The notes under the pieces are model-generated. The model saw nothing but the letters and a program-made list of their open reading frames with translations. It was not told the DNA's origin and made no database searches. A stretch of 64,000 nucleotides of DNA from an uncultured Muribaculaceae bacterium (GTDB taxonomy: Bacteria > Bacteroidota > Bacteroidia > Bacteroidales > Muribaculaceae). Position 1 is the first letter of the stretch, and each line of letters opens with the position of its first letter. Positions 17,380 to 29,300 of the stretch are shown here, piece by piece. Location of the stretch: positions 1 to 64,000 of the forward strand of contig CAJTZS010000014.1 of assembly GCA_910584055.1 (NCBI GenBank), written 5' to 3'. The translations under genes and the position numbers were made by a program.

Positions 17380-18053
17380 CGTGAGAAGTTTATGGGATAG
17401 AGATTAGAGAGTGTGCCCAAGGTATTGCAAGCATTGAATTCAATATCTTCTTTTAGAAACAGAAGTCTGAAATTTTTACGATCGTAACATCTGAGATCAA
17501 TTCTTCCCTGACCTTGATCGGTCGGCGCCCAGATGCGAAGTTCAGCATAAGGAATACCGAAAGCCTCCCGGCGGACAGCCAAGCCCGTGAGTTGACCGCC
17601 GATGAATGCTCCGACCATCATGGTGGAATCATTCCATGGCTCGGCATCAACGCGGATATCAGCATAAATCACCATGTCGGACGGATGAAGCATGCTGAAA
17701 TCCTGAAGTTCCCATCTGTCGATGACCCTCACCTGGCATGTGTCAGACAACAGGCCGTTTCCTCCTATGGCCATGACATCCACCACACCGGGCTGATGTG
17801 CCTTCAGGGTGTCATTTTGCAGTTTGGCGATATTTTGATCGGACAACATCCAAAAGACTGGGCTTCCGGTTTTAGAAGTATCGGAAAATTCAATCCCCAA
17901 AGGCATGGAATCACCCACCATTATACATGCCGATTCATTGGTGATGCGCATGCTGATGCCTTCCCAGTCGTTGGGCTCTTCGCCGAACTGGAAATAGTCG
18001 CCACATGAAGTAAGCAACATACACATTGAAATTAACCATAACAGATGCTTCAT
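17376..18053 (-). CDS. Lipoprotein with Ig-like (Big_2-type) segment
   Basis: A 225-residue protein with a lipobox LLTSC (Cys17). It contains one bacterial Ig-like stretch: 'VGDSMPLGIEF', 'FWMLSDQNIAKL' and 'GVVDVMAIGGNGLLSDTCQVRVI' follow the usual Big_2 strand pattern. The C-terminal ~110 residues form a second beta-rich part with no recognised family. It starts 13 nt after the FN3 protein and overlaps the next lipoprotein by 4 nt, so it is firmly inside the operon. It is probably anchored in the outer membrane by its lipid. The function is unknown. Confidence 0.75.
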   Translation of the reverse strand: MKHLLWLISMCMLLTSCGDYFQFGEEPNDWEGISMRITNESACIMVGDSMPLGIEFSDTSKTGSPVFWMLSDQNIAKLQNDTLKAHQPGVVDVMAIGGNGLLSDTCQVRVIDRWELQDFSMLHPSDMVIYADIRVDAEPWNDSTMMVGAFIGGQLTGLAVRREAFGIPYAELRIWAPTDQGQGRIDLRCYDRKNFRLLFLKEDIEFNACNTLGTLSNLYPINFSR

Positions 18054-18066
18054 AATTCAGTTTCCA

Positions 18067-20391
18067 TTAAGGTTGAACTTTTGGGGATTCCTCTTCTTTG
18101 GGAGCAGACACAGAGAGAGAGTTGGACCGCAAAGACTGCCTGCCGTCATCGAACCGGATACTGACATAATATTCAGCAGACTCGCCGGGGGCAAGGCGTG
18201 GATCCACATAATATCTTTTTTCTTGGGGGATGTCGGTAAGATATCTGAATGATTTCTCTCCATTGAGTTTTCGATAGAGGCAGAAGAAGTATGGGGCGTC
18301 CGAGGGAGAATTCGAGAGTTCCCATACAAGCTTGACAGTACCCTCCCTCCGGTTGAAGTCGCCCAGGAGCTTTATGGGCACATCCACTACTTTGTCATAA
18401 TTGAGTTTGGCCGAGAATACTGGGGTCAGCCCGGAACTGATATCCCAAAGACTGACGGTTTCCACAGCATACTCATATCTTTGATTCATCGGTCCTCCCG
18501 GAGCATCATCAATCTGCATGACATATCCGTTGGCCCTCACCGAATCGCCGGCAAAAGTTTTAAGCAGATCCCATTTCGCGGTCCCATCCTTACGACGATA
18601 GCAATTATATGAGCCTATAATCTCGTCGCCACCTCCAATCCACCGCGTGTGAATCATTCTGTTGTCGACCCATGCGGAGTCAAGGTGTGCCTTGGAAGGA
18701 GGAGCCGGATTGGGACGCAGAACGGCAATCGTATCCGAGCATTCTCCCTCATTGCCGGCCCAGTCCACTGCCCTGACTGTATAATAGATATAGCGTTCGT
18801 TTGCGTTCACATCAACTGTATCCGTATAGGACCGGGGAAAGACATGCCTATGGTTGGCCATGTTGAATACATGGTCGCGGGCATTGGCATATAGCACATC
18901 GTAATAATGAACGTCGAGTGAGTCCGGCATATTCCACATCAGTGCAATCGTCCCGTCAAGTGCCGGAAATGCCTTGAAATCGGTTGGAGCCTTAGGCGGT
19001 TTTGTATCGCGGATTCTGAGAAGTCGGGGGAAGGAATATCCTATATTTTCTGCCGTATCCACAGCCGCCATGACAATCATGCCCGTTGAAATATCGGAAA
19101 CATCGATACGAACAAGTGTGTCGGCAGGCGAAATATACTGCTCGGATAGAAGTCTCCATTGTTTCAGGGAGTCTCTTTCATTATGGTACATAGGTATATA
19201 GCGGACGAAATCGTCCTCGATCGTATCCTTATGGAAATGGATTGTGGCATAGACCTTGTCCCACAGATTCTTCCCGGGACGTTCGATTTCAATCTTTGTT
19301 ATCTCAGGGCCCCTTGGAGGCTGCATGTCAGGGAAATGTACACGCACGGGCCTGCTCATCGGCGTAAGGTCGCCGAAAGCATCGTGAGCCTGTATGGCGT
19401 ATTCGAAGTCGCCGGTAAGGCCATGCGTATGTTCGAAGAACACCTCCTCGTTATTGAAACTTGAAAAGATGGGAGGGGCATAAGGCCTTTCATTCACTTT
19501 TTCCCATTCCTTTGCTCCGGCAGGACGCATGTATATCTCGAAAGTGCCGTTGATGGTATCATTCCAGGAAAGGTTCACGCTTCCGTGTCCCAGCAATGAA
19601 TCCGTGATTTGGATGTCATAAGGCTGCGGCTTATATTTTTCATTTTTGACATGCTCCACTTGGGCAGGCATAATAAAGAACTGCCCGGTAGTGTCAGTGA
19701 CCGAAGGTGTGACGAAGTAAGAGTAGGCCTTGCCTTTTTTCGGATTGTGGTCAACGAATCTCAGGCCCAGGGCCTGCGCGAGATCGGGGCGCCATTCAGC
19801 GGCAAGATATGCAGCCATCAGACGCGTTTTCTGATCCTGTGCCATCTCAGTGAAAGCCCCGATTGAGCCGGGTTCATAAGTTGTCATCTCGGGAGTCATA
19901 TCGCCGCTTCCATATACTGAACCCATTGCCAGATAGGCGATAGAGTCAATGGTATCAGGGTAGCATTTTCTGAATTTTTCGAGCGATATAGGTCTTATTC
20001 TCCTGGCCAGAGTGTCAAGATTGAAACCGGGCGCATCATCATCCAGGCGATACACATCATAGCCGAAACGATTCAGATATTCCCATTCAGGGTAGGAAGG
20101 GACTGCCCATCTCAACACAACGCTGTCGCCATAAGCGCGTGCAATTGCCTTGATATAGACATACATGTCTCTTTCGCGGAATGTTGTATCCGGTTTCAGC
20201 GTGCCGATAGGATGAGTGCCTGGCAGCTGTTGTCTGTATTCATCGTAATCCGCAATCGAGTCTTCGGCTGATGCGGAGGGGGCAGAGAGTGCCTTGTGGG
20301 ACATCCCCATGCCAAAAACGCAGGGTACAGCAATGATAGCGACGACTGCCCAAAGCAATGAGCGCATATATTGTTTCTTTGTTTCTTTCAT
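18067..20391 (-). CDS. Exported fibronectin type III repeat protein
   Basis: I chose the ATG at 20391, giving 774 residues and the N-terminus MKETKKQYMRSLLWAVVAII. It has a clear membrane-targeting segment and a purine-rich stretch just upstream. A longer in-frame start at 20469 would overlap the preceding gene by 71 nt. Several FN3-like domains are visible by their W...P / Y-x-V patterns, for example IALMWNMPDSLDVHYYDVLYAN, 'MIHTRWIGG..IIGSYNCYRRKDG' and 'VKLVWELSNS..YFFCLYRKLNG'. No sorting domain or lipobox was seen. It follows the 3001-residue protein by 7 nt. It is probably periplasmic or surface-located and protein-binding. No enzymatic motif was found. Confidence 0.8.
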   Translation of the reverse strand: MKETKKQYMRSLLWAVVAIIAVPCVFGMGMSHKALSAPSASAEDSIADYDEYRQQLPGTHPIGTLKPDTTFRERDMYVYIKAIARAYGDSVVLRWAVPSYPEWEYLNRFGYDVYRLDDDAPGFNLDTLARRIRPISLEKFRKCYPDTIDSIAYLAMGSVYGSGDMTPEMTTYEPGSIGAFTEMAQDQKTRLMAAYLAAEWRPDLAQALGLRFVDHNPKKGKAYSYFVTPSVTDTTGQFFIMPAQVEHVKNEKYKPQPYDIQITDSLLGHGSVNLSWNDTINGTFEIYMRPAGAKEWEKVNERPYAPPIFSSFNNEEVFFEHTHGLTGDFEYAIQAHDAFGDLTPMSRPVRVHFPDMQPPRGPEITKIEIERPGKNLWDKVYATIHFHKDTIEDDFVRYIPMYHNERDSLKQWRLLSEQYISPADTLVRIDVSDISTGMIVMAAVDTAENIGYSFPRLLRIRDTKPPKAPTDFKAFPALDGTIALMWNMPDSLDVHYYDVLYANARDHVFNMANHRHVFPRSYTDTVDVNANERYIYYTVRAVDWAGNEGECSDTIAVLRPNPAPPSKAHLDSAWVDNRMIHTRWIGGGDEIIGSYNCYRRKDGTAKWDLLKTFAGDSVRANGYVMQIDDAPGGPMNQRYEYAVETVSLWDISSGLTPVFSAKLNYDKVVDVPIKLLGDFNRREGTVKLVWELSNSPSDAPYFFCLYRKLNGEKSFRYLTDIPQEKRYYVDPRLAPGESAEYYVSIRFDDGRQSLRSNSLSVSAPKEEESPKVQP

Positions 20392-20398
20392 TTTCTTT

Positions 20399-23300
20399 CT
20401 ATTTCTTAGTGGCATTGGTTCGGAGATAGCTCGAATTTGACGTGCCGCGATGCTTTCTGGTTCCACCATACGAAGTGTTGGAAGTGGATTGGAGAGTCTT
20501 GATCAGTTCGGAATACTTCTTTTGGTAAGTTAACTGGAAGTACGAGCTGAGCTCAATGAGTTCAGCGCTCTTCCCATCATTGAACACTGTCCACTGTAAT
20601 CGACGGAAATTCCAGGCATTGACGCGATAACGGGTAAACCTGAACTTCATATCATTATATTCCGCTGTCTTCTCGGGGTTGAAGAAACACTGTTCCCATG
20701 TAGCAGCATAGTCTTTGTCCGTCACATAACCTTTGGAGCTGACAGATGAATAGTATAGTCTTCTACCTAAAGGAGACTGCCAACCACTCTTGTTAACTTT
20801 TGGATGACACATGATGCGTGTATGACGGTAGTTGTCATTAATCTCAAAAGTCTTATTGGGATTGAGTTTGCCCAATGAAGCTGCGTTATAGATCATGCCA
20901 TACTGGTAAGCGGGTAGCTGGAGCGAAATACGGTCATAGTCACCGGTATAAGTTAAAATCTTACCACACATGACGGCCATCCAGTTCTTCATCTCTGCCT
21001 TGGTATAGTTAACCTGGTAGTTCGTACTTTTAGGAATTGCTTCTGAAACCATTCCACAAGCCTGATAGAGATCGCTGAACAACTCTGCATAAGATTTTTC
21101 ATTCAGCGGCATGCCTTCGATGAGACCGGATGTATTTTCACCCAGCATGTCATTGGTAAGCACTGTACCGTCCCTGTAGAGCGGCCATAATGTGCCGAGG
21201 GTCCTGTATATTCTCCTTCTATCCATCACGACAGCTTCTCGAATCGAAACTGAACCCGGTTGGATAAGATGGTCGCTTGGCTCTATGCTCAATAATCCTG
21301 AGTTCCAGATTCCGAAAGGTGTCACCATATACATTGATTCAGGGGTCTGCACCCGGAAGTCAAGGTTTGACGGGGCTGACACATATTTCGGACCACCTAT
21401 AAAGAACATGTTGCTGAGGTAGCTTATGTAGTAGAACGGATCAGACGCCACTAAGAACTGCTTGTAGCCGTTGACATTTCTTGATGGAAATTTGGAGGCA
21501 GTTGACCTAAAGTTGCCTATCAGGTAACTGTCATACAACTGGCCCTGTGGAAGAGCAGTCATGGACATATCGTCAAGGCGCAACCCGAGGAAAGGCTTCA
21601 GATAGAATAATGGAACATCGAATACTTCCTGGGCCTTCCTGTCGCCGCTGGATATAACTCTCATCGACAGCAGATCCTTGGACCGGTGAACGTCCACCAT
21701 CCCTTGTTCTTTCTTGAATACGGTAACACGGAATCGGGGCTTGGTTTCCGAACCAATTCCAAAGTAATCTACCTGGGCAACCTCCACTCGATAAGAACTC
21801 AAGGGATCGGAAGAGATCCTGACTGTCGGAGCATTTGAAGTGGTAGGCGTTTTTGAAGTATTTGTACGCGTTGTCCTTCCGGAAGTGTTTTGGGTAGTCT
21901 CTCCGGGAGTAAAGGAAGGTTTTCCTGACGTTCCGGAGTTTCTCACGCTTCCTCCTGACTGCAGGGAATTCTTCAGATTCTTTCTTTCGCGCGCAAGCAC
22001 TTCCTCGCGTGATTCACCGTAAACAGTATAATTTTTCACCTCTTTCCACGTCGCCTCACTCATTTTTTGCTCAACCCATTCGTAACGGAGTATCATGCGG
22101 CCTTCACCACTGAAAGGGGCCAGGCCTCCCGATGGTGTCATGATTGAAACAGAGTCATTCTCAATCCATTTGTTGGGTGCGCTCGATACAACACGACCGT
22201 TCTGATATACATACCAGTTGAGATTTCCCTTGACATAGGCTTTCCCTTTCATCTTTCTTCTGAGGGATATGGTGGGATGCTTTAAGTCGACGGGAAGAGC
22301 ATAAATAAGAGTGTTGCCTCCCTGGATGCAAGACTCCTTATAATTCTCCCAGTTGTTGGGGAACGCAAGGGCTACATGGGGCTGCAGGTCTTCTGCGTCT
22401 TCAAGTGTACGGGTTTTGTTGTTTGTCACAAAATAGAAATCCTTAGTCTGGCTCCAAGGCTGGAAGTCCCACTTGTTGTTGATTGTGTCGTAAACTTCGG
22501 GATGTTGCCATTTGCCCTGGACAAACTCCATGGCGCGTCCTTTCATGCGAAGACGATAGAAGCGATTCGGATTGAGAACAGTCAGGTTCAGAGTCACCTT
22601 ATTTCCGTTCATAAGATATTCCACCTCGCTGCGGATGCCGCTTCTGTCGTTGCGTGCATCAGTCAGACTCTTGTATTCTGTCAGTTCGGGCATTGAGTCA
22701 GGAATGATCTCAAACTTGAATTTGCGACTGGCAAAACGGTCGAGAGTTCCTTCGTCGTGATTGTCGCCTTGGCTTGATTTTCTGATCTTTTCAAGCTCTG
22801 TTGGATCTGCAACGGCAATAGGTCTGTTTAGGTCGGCCTGAGTTGTTACCACTGGCCGGCTCTGAATTTCCCAGTCAAGAGGATTCTCTGCCGCCTTATC
22901 CAAGTCGACAGAACCTATATTACATTCCTCGAAGAGCTGATAATCATCGAGGGCATTTCCGTAGAACATTTCGCAGACATCGCCGCATTCGAACGAGAAG
23001 GTCTTGTTGATGTTAACGAGTCCGTTGAGGAGACGAAGCTTGGCCCTTGCCTTACCTGTAAAATAGTTAGGATTGGGCAATCCGGCCTGGAGAACACCAC
23101 CGATTCCGGCATCTACCAGATCAATCTTCTTTTTGATGAAGCCAAGATAAATGCGGAAGCCGAACTTGGCATAAAGATAGGCGTAAAGCTGTCCTTCGCC
23201 ATACCATCCGTCATGTCCCGGGCGTCCTCCCTTGAGATTTATACATCTTGAATTCTCACTGAGCTGTCGGACAGAAATGTCGAATCCCGCGGTGACTCCC

Positions 23301-26300
23301 ATGTCGCCATAGAACAATCCGAGGTCTACGTCAACATAGCCCCAGACTGCGGCTCCCAACATTACTCCACCATTAGTTTCTCCCATTAAGCCAAACTGCT
23401 TCTTGGCTTTCTCACGCGCAGCATTAGCTTTGCTTATGTCATCATTGGCATAAGCTCCGGAAGAGGAACCGTTAAGGAACTTGCGGACTTTTGCGGGTAT
23501 CTCGGGCAACTGTCCATTGTTGGGCAATTCATTTCCAAGGCAGAGATAGGCGTTTGCGCCTACACTAACGGTGATTATCTTGGATTTGAAGTCCACAAGG
23601 GTAAACGTACAGCGTTTGTCCCATTCGGGCTCACCAAGATAGATGTGCCATTTGGTTTTCGTATCCGGGCCCTGTTTCTTATGGCCGATGCGGAAGTCAA
23701 GGCTTACCGAGAGGCCCGGGCCTTTGACCTGGATTCCGTCATCAGTCTTTTCCTTATCCTTGGCTTTGCCCTCCTCATATTTTGCCATGTTCTCATCATA
23801 ATTTCCGGTCTTGTGCTTGTTCTTGTCGCCGACGGCGCTTGCAAAGCTCCCGGCATAATCGCTCAGTTCTTCACTAACCTGTTCAAGTTCGGAGTTGAGT
23901 TCCTTAAGAATGTCGTTGATGCCGCCGTCAAGCGAGGCGTCAACGGTTATGTCAAGCTGGAAGTATTGTTCCTGCGGATTATCCTCGTAGACCATATTGA
24001 CCTTGCTGTCGATCATACCGCCCACACCTTTGACGCCGCCCTTGAAAATAAAGGTGCTGAGGTTCTTTGCCTTTCGGTCGTAGACAACTGTAAGGTCAAG
24101 ATCTCCCTTCAGCGTCACCTGGTCCACAGTGCCTATGCCCATACCGGCGATGATGCCGATGACGCCCTTCTTCGGCTTCGGACGCAGTTTGTCCTGAATA
24201 TTATAGGCGCAGTTGAAATAGAATCCTCCGTGAATATTGTTCATTGAAATAGGACCCATAGGGATACCGCATTTTCCTCCGGCCATGATGTCAAAGAAAC
24301 CCCAACTGAAGTTGTTGCCGTTTTCCTTATGGTCATAATAACCGCCGTTGATATCCACCTTAAAAAGACCGCCCTTCACACTTGCCTTGATCTGACCGGC
24401 ATATCCTTTGTCCTTAGATGGATCATCAGTACATGTTAGTGTGCCTTTGAACGAAAATAAGGGCGTCTCTGTCTCGAACGTCGCCTCACGGAACTGCACT
24501 CCTTTATAGTCGAGGGATATATTGGAGAAGTCCGAGATATTGTTTATCCATGATTGGATCTCGATAGCAGTGCCGGCGCTTATCTTGAGTTCAGAACAGA
24601 AGGTGATGTCACCTCCGAGAGTAATACCTATATATGGTTTCGAGCCATCGCGGTGCAATGCAAAATCCCATTTTTTGAGTGCGAACTCAAACGGTCCAAT
24701 TTTCTTTTGAGGTGATGCACATCCCCATTGACCGAAGTTAAGGTAAAAATCGCTGTCTTCCCCAAAGTCGATCTTGGATGCCTCGTTCCACCATCCTGCT
24801 CCGATGGCATTGCTGTTCTCCACTTCCGACAGCATCTTTTCGGTAGCTTCGGCAGCCCGAACCTGGCGGTCGTGCTCGTATACCGATTCAAAACCGTCGT
24901 TGTTGGCAATGCGCATCTTGCAGAAGCGGATTCCCGGAAGTTTCAGGTCGAACGGCAGATTGGCCAACTTTTTATTGACAGTATTTGTCCCGGCAATTTC
25001 CACCGAACCTCCTACCAGCAATTCCACGTTCGTATTGGTCTCACCTTTTTCATCATCAATCGCCTCGACAAGAAGATAAGTCAGGTCTTTGTCGAGTGTG
25101 AGATCCCCAAGCATGAAATCGAAGTTGAGGTCATCAATCTGAGATGTTGTAAAGACATATGCGAAACCTTTGCCTCCGCCGTTATTGGTGAAAGTCTGAT
25201 TGTAGATATTGCAGGCATAATCTATTTCCCCCTTGAACAAAGGTATTTCGAGTTTGCCGTTGAATCCGAATTTCTTGAAGTCGTTCTGGACAATAGACAC
25301 CATTATTTCGTCGAGGCTGAACTTGAAGCCTCCGATGGTGGCATTGTCTCCTGCGCGGTAGTTGATGGCATTGACTATTCCACAGTCCAATGTAAGTCCG
25401 GATTTGTCGATGAACAGGTCTTTGACAGCAACCTTCATAGGTTCCTTGCCGTTGCCGACTTTGATCGACGAGGGGAAAGCCATTGAGAGTTCCTTGAAGT
25501 AAAGTCCCGTCCATTCATTCTCAGTGCCTTTTGAAAGGCCTGAGTTTTCCAGCTTGTATCCGGTCGGGAATGACGCCATATCCTTATGGTTGCTGTTGGC
25601 TGCGAGGTCAACTACGGCAGTCTCGCCAGTGAAGACATATCCGGGAAGGTCGACATGCTCGAATGAATCAAGGCTGCCTTCAGCTATGAAATGTTCCCAT
25701 TCCTGAATTCTTGTGGAAAGATGCAGTTTTGGAGATTCCTCAGTACGTTTGCCGGCTACGACCTTTTTGAGGTCGGAAGGCATGGTCATGTCCATGTCTA
25801 TGTTGAGCCATTCGAACTTATTCTGGCTCCAGGAAACGAAGCAACCGTCCTCCGGCTCTATCACATCCTTCGGCGCAAGGAACTTGCATTTGAAATCAGT
25901 CTTGGGATCGACAACTTCAAAATTCTTCAAAAGCGCCACGGTTCCTCCTTCCGGAATCAGTGTCTTGGGGCTTATACACATTCTCGGGGATCCAAACACC
26001 AGTATCTGACCTTGAGTGGCCTTGGTTTCAGGCACGACAAATGTGCCGAACAGATCCATAGTGGCATAGGTCGGCGCAAACTTCATTTTGGAGATTGTTA
26101 GGTTGACAGGAGTGGGATTTATGCTCTCCGGTATTTCCAGCGGGAAAGTAACGTTTTCGACATTGCCGTCGAGCAGTCCGGCCACGCGGGCTTTGCCGTC
26201 AAGGTATTCCTGATAATAACGGTCGATAGGCAATTGTTCGGCCAGGCTCTTCACCTTGTCGTTGGCTTTGCCCTGGAGCTTGTCGGCATAAGGGATTCCG

Positions 26301-29300
26301 CTGTCTCCAATAAGATTGTCGATTCCCCAGTCAGAGAAAAGCTTCTCCACCACTTCAGCGCTTGGCATCTTGTTGTGGGCTCCTCCCCATGTCTGGACAA
26401 TACCTTCAAAAACCTGATTCTCCGTATTGACGGCGATATCATCAAATGTGACTGCCAATTTCCAGGTGAGCAGCAAAGGCTCCCATATCACATGGCCGTC
26501 GCCTTTGAAATGTCCAGGTTTATCCTCTAAGGCTTCGAGCTGTCCGTCAAGCACGAGTTCATACTCCCCGATACGTATACTTTTCCCTTTCAGGTCTGCT
26601 ACGCCGGCTGTTGTCGGCTTTTCATTAGAAATCTCTACCTGATTTGCGCATTGGAAATATCGGCTTGTGAAAACTTCCGACATTGCGAAGTCCACAATGT
26701 TGATGCTGTCGTTTAGGAAAGCAACCGATTTATCGTTAATCGCCGTGGGCCTGACACGAAGCAGCAGGTAATCGCCCTTTCCCACTTTCCCGTCGAGTTT
26801 GTCCCAGCGGATTGTGTCGGACTGTGCCTTAAGTGCCCTGTTGACATAGATAGGCGCACTCTTGAGCATCTCTTCCCGGGAAATATAATCCTTTGCGGCA
26901 AAAAGTTCCACATCATACACGAATTTTATCGTGTCAGGCTGAGCTCCGGCGCCACCTTCGAAAGAAGGCCTGTTCCATTTGACAGCAATGTCTGAATTGA
27001 GGAACTCTTTTCTTGCGCCTTCATCGGGATGGAAACGGGGAAGTACTATTTCGGGATTTACAAAATTATACAGCGAATCGGTCAGGCTGAGGCCTCCGAA
27101 GCCGATTATTTCGGCATCATCGCCAGAGCCAGCCTTGAATCCGACAAGTGCGGGGGCTGAATAGCCGTCGTTCTCAAGGCGAATATTGTGCTTTTGGCAA
27201 TAGTCTTCGTCGGCTACGGCGCGGACACGCAGCAGTAGCATTGAGGCAGTGTCAATCTGTGCATCAAAAGCTCTCTTGTCCATCTTATAGGACGTGGCGG
27301 ATATACCCTTTTGCTCATAGACAACTTCGCCGTCGATGGCCTCTCCGAGAATGGTCGATAGGGAGGCGTCGTACGCGCCTGTTGGTTGCAATATCGATAT
27401 GTCGTAAGTGAAATCCACAGGATCCTGCGCTTTGCCCGAAGCTACAGGGGCACTCCACTTGATGACGCAGTTGTTGGGATCGAGAACCTCAAACTTCTTG
27501 TTGCCTATTTCGGTGTAAGGTTTGGGCACAGTGAGGCGCGGGGCAGAATACTGGGTTATGTCCGTTGTTTTGCGGAGGACAATGAGACACGGGTAACTCT
27601 TGCCCTTGTTGAGGAATACATAGGATTGGTCGCCCGATGAAGCATTTTCAACCCGGGCGCTAACCTGCACTAAAAAGAGTTGTTTGGGATCTACGATGTC
27701 AAATAAGTCGGAGGGCACCCTGAACTCTGTGGATGTGAGTCCTTTTTTCTCATAGAACGGATTTTCGTTGTCGAGGGCTTCCTCCATTCCCGCGGCAGAG
27801 GCAGCATATTTCTTGTTTGGTTGAGTAATCTTAATGTCATAGACCACATTGGGCAGCTTCCGGCCATCGTCAGGGGATGAAACCTCGCAGGGCAGCCACT
27901 TGATGACGGGATTGTCCCTAAGGAGAATATGCACCCCCTGGGAAATGTCTTCATCTTCGTAGGCAAACTGGTCGAAACTCTGATACGGGCTTGGCGTGAC
28001 CAATACGGGGCGCGAGAAAACCGTCTGGGCTCGTGCAAATGCCACGGGTATGCCCTTGCATTCACCTTCAAAGGTTAAAGTCCGGTAATCTCCTGCAACG
28101 GTGTCGGGGTGAGCCACAACCTGCATCAGGTAGACCGACTTGGGATCAAGCGCGTCTGCCGTAGATGCCGGAATACGGTATGAAGTGGTCCCGAGACCTT
28201 TCTGCTCAAAGATTGGATCCAATTCATTGGCGGCTTTTAAGCATTCGCTCTGTTGATAGATGTAATAGCCGCTTGTGGGTTTGAAGATTCGTAAATCATA
28301 AGTGAATGATACATGCTTCCCACCAGCGTTGTCGAGTTGGGGCGCTGACCAGCTGACTTCGTCTTTGGCGGGATCGAACTGTGCATACCAAAGTCCAGTT
28401 GGCAGATTTGGCCTCATCAGTTTAGGACGAGAGTATGTGGCAGGCTGAACCGGCGTTTCGGAATAGTCCTTGACACGAAACATCTTGATGTCGCTCTTTC
28501 CTTCGTTGATTATATTGATATAGTCGAGCGAACCTGCCTGAGTGGCATTGGAACGAGCCGTTATCTGCGCCAGGTAAGTTTCATAGGGTGAGAAATTCCG
28601 GATTACATTCAAAGGTATGAGGCACTGTGGCATCTGAAGTCCCGAAGTCTGGTAGACTATCGGGTTGCGCTCCATGGCTTCATCAATGGCCTGCAGGGGC
28701 ATCTGCTGGACGATTTTGATGTCATAGGTGTAGTTACGCGGTTTTGGATCGCAATTCACCACCGGAGCCATCCATGTCAGCATAGGTGTCTGCTTCGATA
28801 GCGTGGCTATGTTATGGTCCCCAAATTCTCCTGTCGATACCGGCATTATCCATTCCGGAGCCTTGGCCTGGTAGCATACCGTGAAGATCGTACGGCTCAA
28901 CGCAGGATTGCTAACAAGGAGAGGCGAAGAAAGATAGGGATCCCATTTATAGGCAAGGAGAGTCAGTTCATACGTTCCTTCCGGAAGATTGCCGAATGAA
29001 CCTGAGACCACATTGTCGAAAAGACCCGATGGCATCGATATGTCTTCCATGCGGACATGATTGAACATGGTTCGCATCTCGGCGGCATTAAGGACTTTTG
29101 TGCCCATGGCCGGTATCTCGAAAGGTCGCTGGGGCAGCGTCTTTCCGGGAACAGTTATTTCTATTCCGGAAGAGGGAATGATTTGGCGAAGTTCAACTCC
29201 AAAGTATATCAGCTTGGCTTCATTCTCCGTGTTCTGCACTGAGATGTTGAAATACTGTCCCGGATTGGACAAGTAATACATTACTTGCGGAGGAAGAATG

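Noticed and set aside
24728..25486. 252-codon open frame antisense to the giant gene
   Set aside because: Coding features (signal peptide, repeats, operon overlaps) lie on the minus strand; this frame is a codon-bias shadow.
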